Assembly: GCF_008704855.1 (NCBI RefSeq)
Contig: NZ_CP023691.1
Location: 1,240,001-1,304,000 of the forward strand
Source: Streptomyces platensis
GTDB lineage: Bacteria > Actinomycetota > Actinomycetes > Streptomycetales > Streptomycetaceae
DNA: 64,000 nucleotides
Reading direction: 5' to 3'
Of this stretch, positions 1 to 11,622 are shown piece by piece. Numbering within the stretch: the first letter of the stretch is position 1; each line of letters opens with the position of its first letter. A model generated the notes under the pieces. It did no database searches, was not told the origin of the DNA, and saw nothing but the letters and a program-made list of their open reading frames with translations. The position numbers were made by a program, and so were the translations under genes.

Positions 1-621
1 GCGATTACGGGTCAAGTAGGGCGCATGGAAGCGCCGGGGGTCGGCCATGACGTGGAAGACGAGCCGGAGTTCCGCGAGCACACCCCGCATCAGCTCGTCC
101 GTGCGCGGACTGCCCGCCAGGGCCACGACGCCCTGGTGAAAGCGGATGTTGGCGGTCGAGAGCGCCTGCCACTCGCGGTCCGCCGAGGCGGCCTCACCGG
201 CCTGTACGGCGGCCTCGATCGCCGCGACGGCTTCGGTCACCCCGGCGTCGTACGGCCCCTGTCCCAGCCCCCGTACCGCCGCGCACTCCACGAGGAGGCG
301 CACCCGGTAGATGTCCTCCAGGTCCTCGACCGTCACCACCCGGACGAAGACCCCGCGGTTGAGTTCGTGCACCAGCAGCCGCTCATGGGTCAGCAGCCGG
401 AACGCCTCCCGCAGGGTGTTGCGCGAGACGCCCAGCGCGCCGCCGATGCTCTCCTCCGAGAGGCGGGCGCCGGGCGGGAAGTAGCCCTCGGCGATCCGGT
501 CCCGCAGGATGTCGGCGACCCGCTCGGCCGTACTGGAGCGGCCCAGCAGGGGGCGGTCCCGCTCCAGGCCCGCGACCTCGGTGAGCCGCCCCTGATCGTT
601 CTTCGCCACTCCGCCGGCCAT
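1..621 (-). CDS. GntR-family (FadR/FCD) transcriptional regulator, 3'-truncated
   Basis: The reading frame is open from ATG 621 down to the window edge (207 codons), so the C-terminus lies outside. An N-terminal winged helix is visible around residues 28-95, with AERVADILRDRIAEGYFPPG, then SEESIGGALGVSRNTLREAF and NRGVFVRVV. It is followed by the all-helical FCD ligand domain, with VEDLEDIYRVRLLVECAA and a later RFHQGVVALAGS that fits the metal/ligand pocket. FadR-subfamily regulators bind small carboxylates or amino-acid derivatives. The gene is divergent from pxpABC, so control of 5-oxoproline use is a reasonable inference. A GTnnnAC-type near-palindrome sits in the shared promoter region at 750-766. 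Confidence 0.9.
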   Translation of the reverse strand, partial: MAGGVAKNDQGRLTEVAGLERDRPLLGRSSTAERVADILRDRIAEGYFPPGARLSEESIGGALGVSRNTLREAFRLLTHERLLVHELNRGVFVRVVTVEDLEDIYRVRLLVECAAVRGLGQGPYDAGVTEAVAAIEAAVQAGEAASADREWQALSTANIRFHQGVVALAGSPRTDELMRGVLAELRLVFHVMADPRRFHAPYLTRNR

Positions 622-749
622 GACGCTCCCCGCTCTCGCGCTGTACCAGGCGGCGGGTTCGAGCCGTCCCGGTGTCCTGGAGCGAAAGTCAATCCCAGAT
701 GAGGGGACGAAACAACGCACCTTCGACCGGTATGCATCCACCTCTTGTC

Positions 750-766
750 GGATCGTTGAACAATCC
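750..766. promoter_or_regulatory. candidate GntR/FadR-type operator
   Basis: GGATCGTTGAACAATCC is a 17-bp near-palindrome (one mismatch between 8-bp arms). Its core, TcGTtgaACaA, fits the T-N-GT-N3-AC-N-A pattern of FadR-subfamily sites. It lies between the divergent GntR gene (start 621) and the pxpA region (start 973). The rest of 622-818 shows no gene. Confidence 0.4.
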
Positions 767-818
767 CTTACGTTGTCCCCGACGCCGCCGGCCCCGAGCA
801 CCTCTGGAACGGACATAC

Positions 819-995
819 ATGAGCGAGCGCAGCGAGGGAGTCATCCAAAGGTGCGCGCCACGCGTATGCGGGGCCGAGCGAAGCGAGGTTTCGGCATGAG
901 CGAGCGCAGCGAGGGAGTCATCCAAAGGTGCGCGCCGCGCGTATGCGGGGCCGAGCGAAGCGAGGTTTCGGCATGAGCGAGCGCAGCGAGGGAGT
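819..995 (+). repeat. 77-bp tandem repeat (2.3 copies) with chained 26-codon frames
   Basis: Repeat units start at 819, 896 and 973, exactly 77 bp apart. The first two are identical except at one position, and the third runs about 23 bp before turning into pxpA. Each unit reads ATGAGCGAGCGCAGCGAGGG and encodes a 26-residue peptide (MSERSEGV... ending ERSEVSA). Its TGA overlaps the next unit's ATG as ATGA, because 81 coding bases fit a 77-bp period. Each unit ends in GCGAGG about eight bases before the next ATG, giving a Shine-Dalgarno-like sequence. The single difference between copies (CCA versus CCG, proline) is synonymous. Whether the peptides are made is unknown. Confidence 0.85.
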
Positions 996-1773
996 CACCG
1001 CAAGCGTGGGCGTTCCTCCCGTCATCGACCTCAACGCCGATCTCGGCGAGGGCTTCGGCCGCTGGCAGCTCACCGACGACGAGGCGCTGCTCTCCGTCGT
1101 CACCAGTGCCAATGTCGCCTGCGGCTTCCACGCCGGCGACCCGGCCACGATGCGCCGGGTGTGCGAACTGGCCGCCGAGCGCGGGGTGGTCATCGGCGCC
1201 CAGGTCTCCTACCGCGATCTGGCCGGCTTCGGCCGCCGCGCGATGGACGTTCCGCCGGACGAGCTGGCCGCCGAGATCACCTACCAGATCGGCGCCCTGG
1301 AGGTCTTCGCGCGCGCCGCCGGTGCCCGCGTCGGCTATGTCAAACCGCATGGCGCGCTCTACAACCGCTGTGTGCACGACGAGGAGCAGGCCCGCGCCGT
1401 CGTGGACGGCATCCGCGCCGCGGGCGGCGGGCTGCCGGTCCTCGGACTGCCCGGCTCCCGGCTGCACGAGGCCGCCGCACGGGCCCAACTCCCGGTCATC
1501 GGCGAGGCGTTCGCCGACCGCGCCTATACCCCCGAGGGCACCCTGGTTCCGCGCCGTGAGCCGGGCGCGGTGATCCATGACCCCGACGAGGTCGTCAAGC
1601 GCGCCCTCGGCATGGCCCGGGACCAGGCCGTCACCGCCCGCGACGGCCGGCGGGTGGCCGTCCCGGCCCGTTCGCTGTGTCTGCACGGCGACACCCCGGG
1701 GGCCGCGGACCTCGCCCGGCGGGTCCGGTCCGAGCTGACCGCGGCCGGCGTCCACGTGCGGAGCTTCGTATGA
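973..1773 (+). CDS. pxpA: 5-oxoprolinase subunit A (LamB/YcsF family)
   Basis: This is one of three subunits of the prokaryotic ATP-dependent 5-oxoprolinase, which opens 5-oxoproline (pyroglutamate) to glutamate in the cytoplasm. Family hallmarks are IDLNADLGEGFGRW near the start, NVACGFHAGDPATM, a KPHGALYN motif and the C-terminal SLCLHGDTPGA. Length from ATG 973 is 266 residues, normal for the family (about 250). The start is ambiguous. ATG 973 lies inside the 77-bp repeat with GCGAGG upstream and adds an MSERSEGVTAS leader. GTG 1006 would give a more standard N-terminus and has GAGGGAG upstream. The stop overlaps pxpB by ATGA, indicating translational coupling. The GntR gene upstream is the likely regulator. 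Confidence 0.93.
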   Translation: MSERSEGVTASVGVPPVIDLNADLGEGFGRWQLTDDEALLSVVTSANVACGFHAGDPATMRRVCELAAERGVVIGAQVSYRDLAGFGRRAMDVPPDELAAEITYQIGALEVFARAAGARVGYVKPHGALYNRCVHDEEQARAVVDGIRAAGGGLPVLGLPGSRLHEAAARAQLPVIGEAFADRAYTPEGTLVPRREPGAVIHDPDEVVKRALGMARDQAVTARDGRRVAVPARSLCLHGDTPGAADLARRVRSELTAAGVHVRSFV

Positions 1774-2393
1774 GGCCGCTGCCGGTCGGTGAACACGGGC
1801 TGCTCATCGAGCTGGACAGCGCCGAGGAAGTCGAGGCACTCCACGCCGAGCTGCTGCGCCGGGCCGCCGACGGCGCGCTGCCGCCGCTGCGCGAGATCGT
1901 GCCGGCCGCCCGTACGGTGCTCCTCGACGGCCTCGCCGACCCGCGGGGCCTCCTCGCCGAACTGGCCGCGTGGGACATTCCGCCGCTCACCGCCGGCCAC
2001 CGGCCCGCGGTGGAGATCCCGGTCCGCTACGACGGCCCCGACCTCGCCGATGTCGCCGCCCTGTGGGACGTCACCCCCGACGAGGTCGTACGGCGGCACT
2101 CCGCCACGGAGTTCCATGTCGCTTTCTGCGGTTTCGCGCCCGGCTTCGGCTATCTGACCGGCCTGCCCGAGCCGCTGCACGTACCGCGCCGGGACACCCC
2201 CCGTACCAAGGTCCCGGTCGGCTCGGTCGCCCTCGCCGGCCCGTACACCGGGGTCTATCCGCGCTCCTCCCCCGGCGGCTGGCAGCTGATCGGCACCGCC
2301 GACACCGTGCTGTGGGACCCGCGCCGCGAACCGGCGGCGCTGCTCTCGCCCGGCACCCGCGTCCGCTTCGTCCCGCAGGAGACCGCCCGATGA
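1770..2393 (+). CDS. pxpB: 5-oxoprolinase subunit B (KipI/AHS1 family)
   Basis: A protein of 207 residues starting MRPLPVGEHGLLIELDSAEE. The N-terminal part is the alpha/beta region of the allophanate-hydrolase-subunit-1 family. The C-terminal cyclophilin-like part carries the hallmark FCGFAPGFGYLTGLP, PRTKVPVGSVALAG and YPRSSPGGWQLIG. In other species PxpB and PxpC form a complex and PxpA completes the 5-oxoprolinase. Older databases call it KipI (kinase inhibitor) or an allophanate hydrolase subunit, but the pxpA-B-C order argues for oxoprolinase. It overlaps pxpA and pxpC by 4 bp at both ends. Confidence 0.93.
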   Translation: MRPLPVGEHGLLIELDSAEEVEALHAELLRRAADGALPPLREIVPAARTVLLDGLADPRGLLAELAAWDIPPLTAGHRPAVEIPVRYDGPDLADVAALWDVTPDEVVRRHSATEFHVAFCGFAPGFGYLTGLPEPLHVPRRDTPRTKVPVGSVALAGPYTGVYPRSSPGGWQLIGTADTVLWDPRREPAALLSPGTRVRFVPQETAR

Positions 2394-3319
2394 CCGACCG
2401 CGCCTTCTCGGTCGTCCGGGCCGGTGCGCTCACCACCGTCCAGGACCTCGGCAGGCCCGGACACGCTCACCTGGGGGTGCCGCGGGCCGGCGCCCTCGAC
2501 GCGCCCGCGCACCGGCTCGCCAACCGCCTGGTGGGCAACCCCGGATCCGCCGCCACCCTGGAGACCACGCTCACGGGCTGCGCCCTGCGGATGCGTACCG
2601 CCACCACCGTCGCCGTGACGGGCGCCCCGTGCCCGGTGACCGTCGACGGCCGCCCCGCCCCCTGGGGCGCCCCGGTCCGGGTACCGGCGGGCGCCGTCCT
2701 GGACGCGGGACCGGCCACCCACGGTCTGCGCTCGTATCTCGCCTTCGCCGGGGGCGTCGACACCGAACCGGTCCTCGGCAGCCGCGCCGCCGATCTGCTC
2801 TCCGGCCTCGGCCCGGACCCGCTCGGCGACGGTGCGGTCCTCCCCCTGGGTGACCCGCACGGCCCGCCGGCCCGCGCCGATGCCGTCCCGCACCCCGGCC
2901 CGGTGCCGGAACTCCTGCTGCCGTTCCTGCCCGGCCCGCGCGACGCCTGGTTCACCGAGGCCGGTCTGCGCACCCTCACCACCGGCCGCTTCCGGGTCTC
3001 CCCTGCCAGCAACCGCATCGGCCTGCGCACCGAAGGGCCACCCCTGGAGCGCGCCCGCACCGGCGAACTCCCCAGCGAGGGCATGCCCCTGGGCGCCCTC
3101 CAGGTCCCGCCCAACGGCCTGCCGGTCCTCTTCCTCCACGACCACCCCACGACCGGCGGCTACCCGGTCGTCGGTGTGGTGCCCGAACGCTTCCTGGCGA
3201 GCGCGGCTCAGGCGGTACCGGGTACGCCGGTCCGGTTCCTGCGCATGCGCCCCTGGGGCCGGGTTCCCAGCGGCCGGTGGAATCCGACCGCCGGAGATGC
3301 CGACGGACGGCGGGCCTGA
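2390..3319 (+). CDS. pxpC: 5-oxoprolinase subunit C (KipA/AHS2, biotin-dependent carboxyltransferase-like)
   Basis: A protein of 309 residues in the AHS2/KipA family. Visible signatures are VVRAGALTTVQDLGRPGHAH, VPRAGALD, LANRLVGNPGSAATLE and the C-terminal SNRIGLRTEG, SEGMPLGALQVPPNG and TTGGYPVVGVV. The order and 4-bp overlaps with pxpA and pxpB show one translationally coupled operon ending here. The next gene is convergent and its stop codon lies 29 bp away. Confidence 0.93.
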   Translation: MTDRAFSVVRAGALTTVQDLGRPGHAHLGVPRAGALDAPAHRLANRLVGNPGSAATLETTLTGCALRMRTATTVAVTGAPCPVTVDGRPAPWGAPVRVPAGAVLDAGPATHGLRSYLAFAGGVDTEPVLGSRAADLLSGLGPDPLGDGAVLPLGDPHGPPARADAVPHPGPVPELLLPFLPGPRDAWFTEAGLRTLTTGRFRVSPASNRIGLRTEGPPLERARTGELPSEGMPLGALQVPPNGLPVLFLHDHPTTGGYPVVGVVPERFLASAAQAVPGTPVRFLRMRPWGRVPSGRWNPTAGDADGRRA

Positions 3320-3348
3320 CCGCAGACGTCCTGCCGTCGCCGCGGTCC

Positions 3349-4749
3349 TCACCGTCGCGGCAGCAGCGCCGCCGCGCCCAGCGCTGTGGCCACCAACAGG
3401 CAGGCGGCGAGCAGCAGGCTCTCCCCCATGCCCCATGCGAAGTCGTCTGCGAGGAGCGCACCGAAGACGGCGATGCTGAGCGCTCCGCCCGTCTGGCGGC
3501 TGGTGTTGAGCAGCGCCGCTGCCGTGCCGGCCCGCTCGGCGGCGACGCTGTCGAGCATCAGGGAGGTCAGCGCCGGCATCGCGAGGGCGCCGCCGACGCC
3601 CAGCGGGATCATCAGCAGGGCGGTCACCCACGAGGGCGTGCCGGTGTCGACGGCGAGCAGACCGCCGCAGCCCAGCGCGCAGGTCAGCATTCCTGAGACG
3701 ACCACCGTCCGCGGGCCGTAGCCGGAAACCGCTCGCGGCGAGAGGTAGTTGCCGATGGCGGTGACCACCGCCATCGGCACGAACATCAGCCCGGCCGAGA
3801 GTGCCGTCTGCCCTCGCTGCTCCTGGAAGAAGAGACTCAGGACGAACACCTCGCCGTAGAAAGCGGCGTTGAGGGCGAAGCCCGCGATGACCGGCACGGT
3901 GACACCGCGCTGCCGGAACAGCTCCAACGGCAGCATCGGCGTGCGCCGCCGTGCCTCAGCGACCACGAAACCGGCCCCGGACACCACCGCGACCCCTGCC
4001 GCGACGAGCACAGTGCCGGTCAGCCCGCCGTGCCCGCCCTCGATCACGGCGAAGGTCAGTCCGGCCAGCGCCAGTACCGCCGTCAGCTGCCCGGGCAGAT
4101 CGAACGCAGCAGGGCGGCGTGGGGAGCGCGCCGCCCGCAGCAGGGCCAGGAAGCCGATGAGCCCGGCAGGCACATTGAGACAGAACACGGCGCGCCAGCT
4201 CCACGTTGTGGTGAGCAGCCCGCCCAGAACGGGCCCCGCGGCGACGGCCACCGCGCCGCCAACCGTCCACAGGGCGACGGCGCGCGCCCGCACGCCCGGC
4301 TCGGGGAACGCCTGCCGGATCAGCGCCAGCGAGGCGGGCACCATCAGCGCTGCCGCGCTCCCCTGCACCACGCGCGCCGCCGTCAGCGCTCCGAGCGTCG
4401 GCGCCGCCCCACAGGCCAGCGAGGCGAGGGTGAACACACCGAGCCCCCAGCCGAACGCACGCCGCGCGCCCACCGCGTCCGAGAGCGCACCGGCGGAGAG
4501 CAGCAGCGCCGCGAACATCAGCGTGTAGCTGTCAACGGTCCACTGGAGCCCGGACATCGAACCGCCGAGTTCACCGCGCACGGCGGGCAGCGCGACATTG
4601 ACTCCGGAAACGTCCAGCGTGATCACGAAGAAACCGAGCACGGCCGCGATCAGCGCCGCGACGGCAGCGCCCGGCCGCTCCCCTTCACCCCGGGTACCCG
4701 TCCTCCGCGTCTCGGCTCCCGTGCCTGTCCCGGCCTGCCCCACGCTCAT
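3349..4749 (-). CDS. MFS drug/multidrug exporter, DHA2 (EmrB/QacA) family
   Basis: A 466-residue polytopic membrane protein of 14-helix DHA2 type. The first helix region reads VLGFFVITLDVSGVNVALPA, matching the family's first-helix D/N motif. It is followed by LQWTVDSYTL, SDAVGARRAF (motif A) and the antiporter-type motif C region GGAVAVAAGPVLGGLLTT. The N-terminal 30 residues are hydrophilic. ATG 4749 has GGAGGACG upstream. It is divergent from the MmyB-like HTH gene at 4906, a common exporter-regulator pairing, so that regulator probably controls it. The substrate cannot be read from sequence. Confidence 0.9.
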   Translation of the reverse strand: MSVGQAGTGTGAETRRTGTRGEGERPGAAVAALIAAVLGFFVITLDVSGVNVALPAVRGELGGSMSGLQWTVDSYTLMFAALLLSAGALSDAVGARRAFGWGLGVFTLASLACGAAPTLGALTAARVVQGSAAALMVPASLALIRQAFPEPGVRARAVALWTVGGAVAVAAGPVLGGLLTTTWSWRAVFCLNVPAGLIGFLALLRAARSPRRPAAFDLPGQLTAVLALAGLTFAVIEGGHGGLTGTVLVAAGVAVVSGAGFVVAEARRRTPMLPLELFRQRGVTVPVIAGFALNAAFYGEVFVLSLFFQEQRGQTALSAGLMFVPMAVVTAIGNYLSPRAVSGYGPRTVVVSGMLTCALGCGGLLAVDTGTPSWVTALLMIPLGVGGALAMPALTSLMLDSVAAERAGTAAALLNTSRQTGGALSIAVFGALLADDFAWGMGESLLLAACLLVATALGAAALLPRR

Positions 4750-4905
4750 CGTCCTCCGCGCTCCCCACGTTGCCGTCCCTGGCGAATACGGAAATCAGCC
4801 TGCCCGGCATGTGCGGCCCCCGGCAGACCGGGCCGTGCGGGGGAGCGCTGTTCCTGGCCCTGATACGGCCCCCCTGCACGCCTGGCTCTTTGCGACAATG
4901 GCCGG

Positions 4906-5778
4906 ATGAGCGACGGTACGGAACTGGGCCGCTTCCTCCGCGCCCGCCGCGGGCAGATCCGCCCGCAGGACGTGGGCCTGCCCGTCGGCACAGGCATCCG
5001 CCGCACGCCGGGGCTGCGCCGCGAGGAACTGGCGACGCTGGCCGGGGTCAGCGTCGACTACTACACACGGCTGGAGCGCGGCCGCGAGACCCGGCCCTCG
5101 CCCGCCGTCGTCGCCGCGCTCGGCGAAGTGCTCCGGCTGTCCGATGACGCGCTGCACCGGCTGCACGAGCTGGTGGCGCTCGCCGCAGGCCAGGCACCGC
5201 CGCCGTCGCCGGGCCCGGCGCGTGCGGTGCGGGAGCCGGTTCGCGCCTTGCTGGAGACGCTGCGCCCCTCACCGGCGTACGTCGTCAGCCGCACCAACGA
5301 CCTGCTGGCCGCCAACCGGCCCGGCCTGCGCCTCCACTCCGGCATCACGGACTGGCCGCGGGAGCGCCGCAACATCACCCGCTATATGTTCCTGCACCCC
5401 ATGGGCCGCAGGCTGTACCGCGACTGGGAGGAGATGGCGGCGCACAGCGTGGCTCACCTGCGTGCGATTGCGGGGGCCGACCCGGACATGCCGGAGCTGG
5501 CCCAGCTCGTCGGCGAACTCGTGGTGAAGAGTCCGGAGTTCGCCCGGCTGTGGGAGCGGTACGAGGTCCGGGCACGTGGCGGCGGCCACAAGCACTTCCA
5601 GCACCCGGAGGTCGGCTCGATGTCCCTCACCTTCGAGGTGATGGCGATCTTCCGCACCGACGGCCAGCGCCTCGTCGTCTACCAGGCGCCCACCGGCACT
5701 GCCGACCACGACGCGATGCTGCTGCTGGACATGGCCAGCCCCGAGGAGGCAGCGCTCGTCGACGGAGCCGAGCGGTAG
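4906..5778 (+). CDS. XRE-family HTH regulator with MmyB-like ligand-binding domain
   Basis: A 290-residue regulator. An N-terminal helix-turn-helix spans residues 5-75, with RRTPGLRREELATLAGVSVD and YYTRLERGRETRPS. It is followed by an MmyB-type PAS-like C-terminal domain, with YVVSRTNDLLAANRPG, RYMFLHPMGRRLY and HPEVGSMSLTFEVM. Such proteins usually repress a neighbouring exporter or oxidoreductase gene and respond to an unknown small ligand. No clear Shine-Dalgarno precedes ATG 4906, so a short or absent leader is possible. The 156 bp shared with the exporter gene must hold both promoters. Confidence 0.9.
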   Translation: MSDGTELGRFLRARRGQIRPQDVGLPVGTGIRRTPGLRREELATLAGVSVDYYTRLERGRETRPSPAVVAALGEVLRLSDDALHRLHELVALAAGQAPPPSPGPARAVREPVRALLETLRPSPAYVVSRTNDLLAANRPGLRLHSGITDWPRERRNITRYMFLHPMGRRLYRDWEEMAAHSVAHLRAIAGADPDMPELAQLVGELVVKSPEFARLWERYEVRARGGGHKHFQHPEVGSMSLTFEVMAIFRTDGQRLVVYQAPTGTADHDAMLLLDMASPEEAALVDGAER

Positions 5779-5825
5779 CCGGGCGCGCAGAACGCGGAGG
5801 CCGGCGTCGCCGGACAGCCATCCGC

Positions 5826-9436
<3,611 letters not shown>

Positions 9437-9440
<4 letters not shown>

Positions 9441-10396
9441 CCCGCCATTGTCGCAGCGCCCCTCGCCGTACCGGTGTCTTTGACGGTGCCCGCGCCGTCC
9501 GGCCGGGTCAGCGCGGCGAGTGCGGAGCGGGTGGCATGGTCGGCCGCGGCGTCCAGCAGACGCCCGGAGCCGGCCAGGCCGTGCCGGCACTCCTGGACCG
9601 CCAGACCGAGCAGCCCTGGCAGCAGATCCGTGCACCGGTCGGCGACCCAGCGGGTGCCCCGGGTCGCCATCCACAGCGCGGCTCCGGCACGGGTCGGCGC
9701 GGGCCCGTCGAGGGTGAGCGCGGGCGGCGGCCCGACGGGCAGGCCGACGGTGGCGAGCGCCGTGTGGAAACCGCGGGCCAGCAGCCGGTGGCCGCGCTCG
9801 CTGGGGTGCAGCCGGTCCACGCTCCAGGAGGCGCGTTCGGCGACCCACGGGTACTCGGCGAGGTGCAGATGCACGCCCTCGTAGCGGGCGGCCACCGCGT
9901 GGACGACGGTGTTCACGGCGCGCATCCGGCGCCCCAGCGGGCGGGCCAGCGGCGCGGGCAGCCCCAGCATCCGGCCCGGATCGGGCAGACAGGCCGTCAG
10001 CACCACGGCCCCGTCGGCGCTCAGCGCGCCGTGCGCCCGGTCCAGCGCGGCCGCCACCCGCTCGATGGCGAACGCGGCACGCAAGGTGTCGTTCGCCCCG
10101 ACGAGCAGTGAGGCGAAGCGCGGCCGGAGCGCCCGGGCCGCGGGCAGCTGCCGTTCGGCGACATCGGCGGCCTGCGCCCCGCTCCGCGCCAGATTCACCA
10201 GCGGGACGCTCCCGGGCCGCTCACCCAGCGCCTCGGCCAGCAGGGCGGCCCAGCCACGCCAGCCGCCGCCCGGTACCGGGTCGCCGAGCCCCTCGGTCAG
10301 CGAATCACCGAGCGCGACAAAACAGCCCGGGGCCGGGGAACGCCCACCGCCCGGCGCCTGCGCCGGTATCACCACCCCCTCGGAGGCCATCGTCAC
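9437..10396 (-). CDS. SGNH/GDSL-family hydrolase
   Basis: A 319-residue protein (GTG 10396; an in-frame ATG lies two codons later at 10390). Block I is [15 protein letters not shown] with the nucleophile near Ser32, followed by a conserved glycine region ([12 protein letters not shown]), VGANDT (block III) and block [18 protein letters not shown] with the Asp-His pair. There is no signal peptide, so it should be an intracellular esterase or acyl hydrolase. It overlaps the upstream glycosyltransferase (GTGA) and the downstream oxoprolinase, so the genes are coupled. Linkage to two glycosyltransferases suggests a glycan or glycolipid deacylation role, but the substrate is unknown. Confidence 0.88.
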
Positions 10397-11622
10397 CGCC
10401 CGCCCAACGGCCGCGCCGGGTGCGGTACGGCCGCGGCGGCGAGCGCCCTGCCGACCGGTGCGGGCGCGTCGTGCGCCGCCAGGAACGCATCGATGGCGGG
10501 CTGCCAGCCATAGCCCTCGGCACGCCGGCGGGCCGCGGCGCGCCGGGCGGGCTCCGGCCGGGCCAGCACTCGCTGGACCGCGTCGGCGAAGGACGACCCG
10601 TCATCGAGCGCCGTGTCCCCGCCGCCGCCGACCAGACTCGCCAGCGCGGATGCCGCACTGGCGACCACCGGGGTGCCACAGGCCAGCGCCTCCAGGGCCG
10701 CCAGACCGAAGGTCTCCGCCGGGCCGGGCGCCAGCAGGACGTCGGCGCCGGCCTGGAGCGCGGCGAGCCGGGAACGGTCGGCGACATGCCCGAGGAACGC
10801 CACGGGCAGCCGCTCGGCCCGCCCCCGGGCCTCCAGGCGCGCCCGCAGCGGCCCGTCACCGGCGACCACCAGCGCCGCGTCGACCCCGCGCCGCCGCAGC
10901 TCCGCCAGCGCGTCCAGGGCCCGGCCCGGCCGCTTCTCCTGCGACAGCCGGGAGCAGAGCAGCAGCAGGACCTCCGCCCGGCCCGCGCACTGCCGCCGCA
11001 GCTCGGCGCTGCGGCAGTCCGGGTGCCAGGCGGCGAGATCGACACCGAGCGGCGCCCGCACCACATTGCGCGCACCGGCCCGGACGAACTCCGCCGACGC
11101 CCACTCGGTGGTGCACACGACCCGGCTGTAGGCGTGCGCCGTACGGCGGTTGAGCCGGTCCGCGGCGGCACGGGCGAGCGGCTGCGGCACGCCCCAGGTG
11201 CGCAGCACCCCGTCCACGCTCTCGTGGGAGACCATCACCGCGGGCACCCGTGCCCGGCGCGCCCACTCCCCCGTCCAGCGCAGCGTCGTACGGTCGGAGA
11301 CCTCCAGCCGGTCGGGGGCCAGCGAGTGCAGCAGCCGCTCCAGCCGGCGGCGGTCGGTCAGCATGCGGTAGCCACCGCTGCCCGGCAGCTCCGGCCCCGG
11401 CACGGTGATCACCCGTCCCTGTCCGGTGAGCTCGTCGCGGACACCGGCCGCCCCGTCCGCTCCCGGCGGTCCGGGCACGATCAGCACCGGCTCGTGCCCC
11501 GCGGCCCGGTAGCCCGCACCGAGTTCGCGCAGCGCCGTGCGCAGCCCGCCGGAAGCCGGCGTGACGAAGTTGGCGATCCGGACGATCCGCAGACCCGCCC
11601 CGGTGGTGCGTCGCGCGCTCAT
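10393..11622 (-). CDS. glycosyltransferase, GT-B fold (GT4-like)
   Basis: A 409-residue GT-B glycosyltransferase. The N-terminal acceptor domain starts RIVRIANFVTPASGGLRTAL. The C-terminal donor domain has LLLLCSRLSQEKRPGRALDA, VVAGDGPLRARLE and the E-x7-E motif in GPAETFGLAALEALACGTPV. The donor is probably a nucleotide sugar such as GDP-mannose or UDP-sugar, with a retaining mechanism as usual for GT4. It is translationally coupled to the MgtA-like gene upstream (ATGA at 11619-11622) and to the SGNH hydrolase downstream, so the two transferases may act in sequence on one acceptor. Confidence 0.88.
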   Translation of the reverse strand: MSARRTTGAGLRIVRIANFVTPASGGLRTALRELGAGYRAAGHEPVLIVPGPPGADGAAGVRDELTGQGRVITVPGPELPGSGGYRMLTDRRRLERLLHSLAPDRLEVSDRTTLRWTGEWARRARVPAVMVSHESVDGVLRTWGVPQPLARAAADRLNRRTAHAYSRVVCTTEWASAEFVRAGARNVVRAPLGVDLAAWHPDCRSAELRRQCAGRAEVLLLLCSRLSQEKRPGRALDALAELRRRGVDAALVVAGDGPLRARLEARGRAERLPVAFLGHVADRSRLAALQAGADVLLAPGPAETFGLAALEALACGTPVVASAASALASLVGGGGDTALDDGSSFADAVQRVLARPEPARRAAARRRAEGYGWQPAIDAFLAAHDAPAPVGRALAAAAVPHPARPLGGR

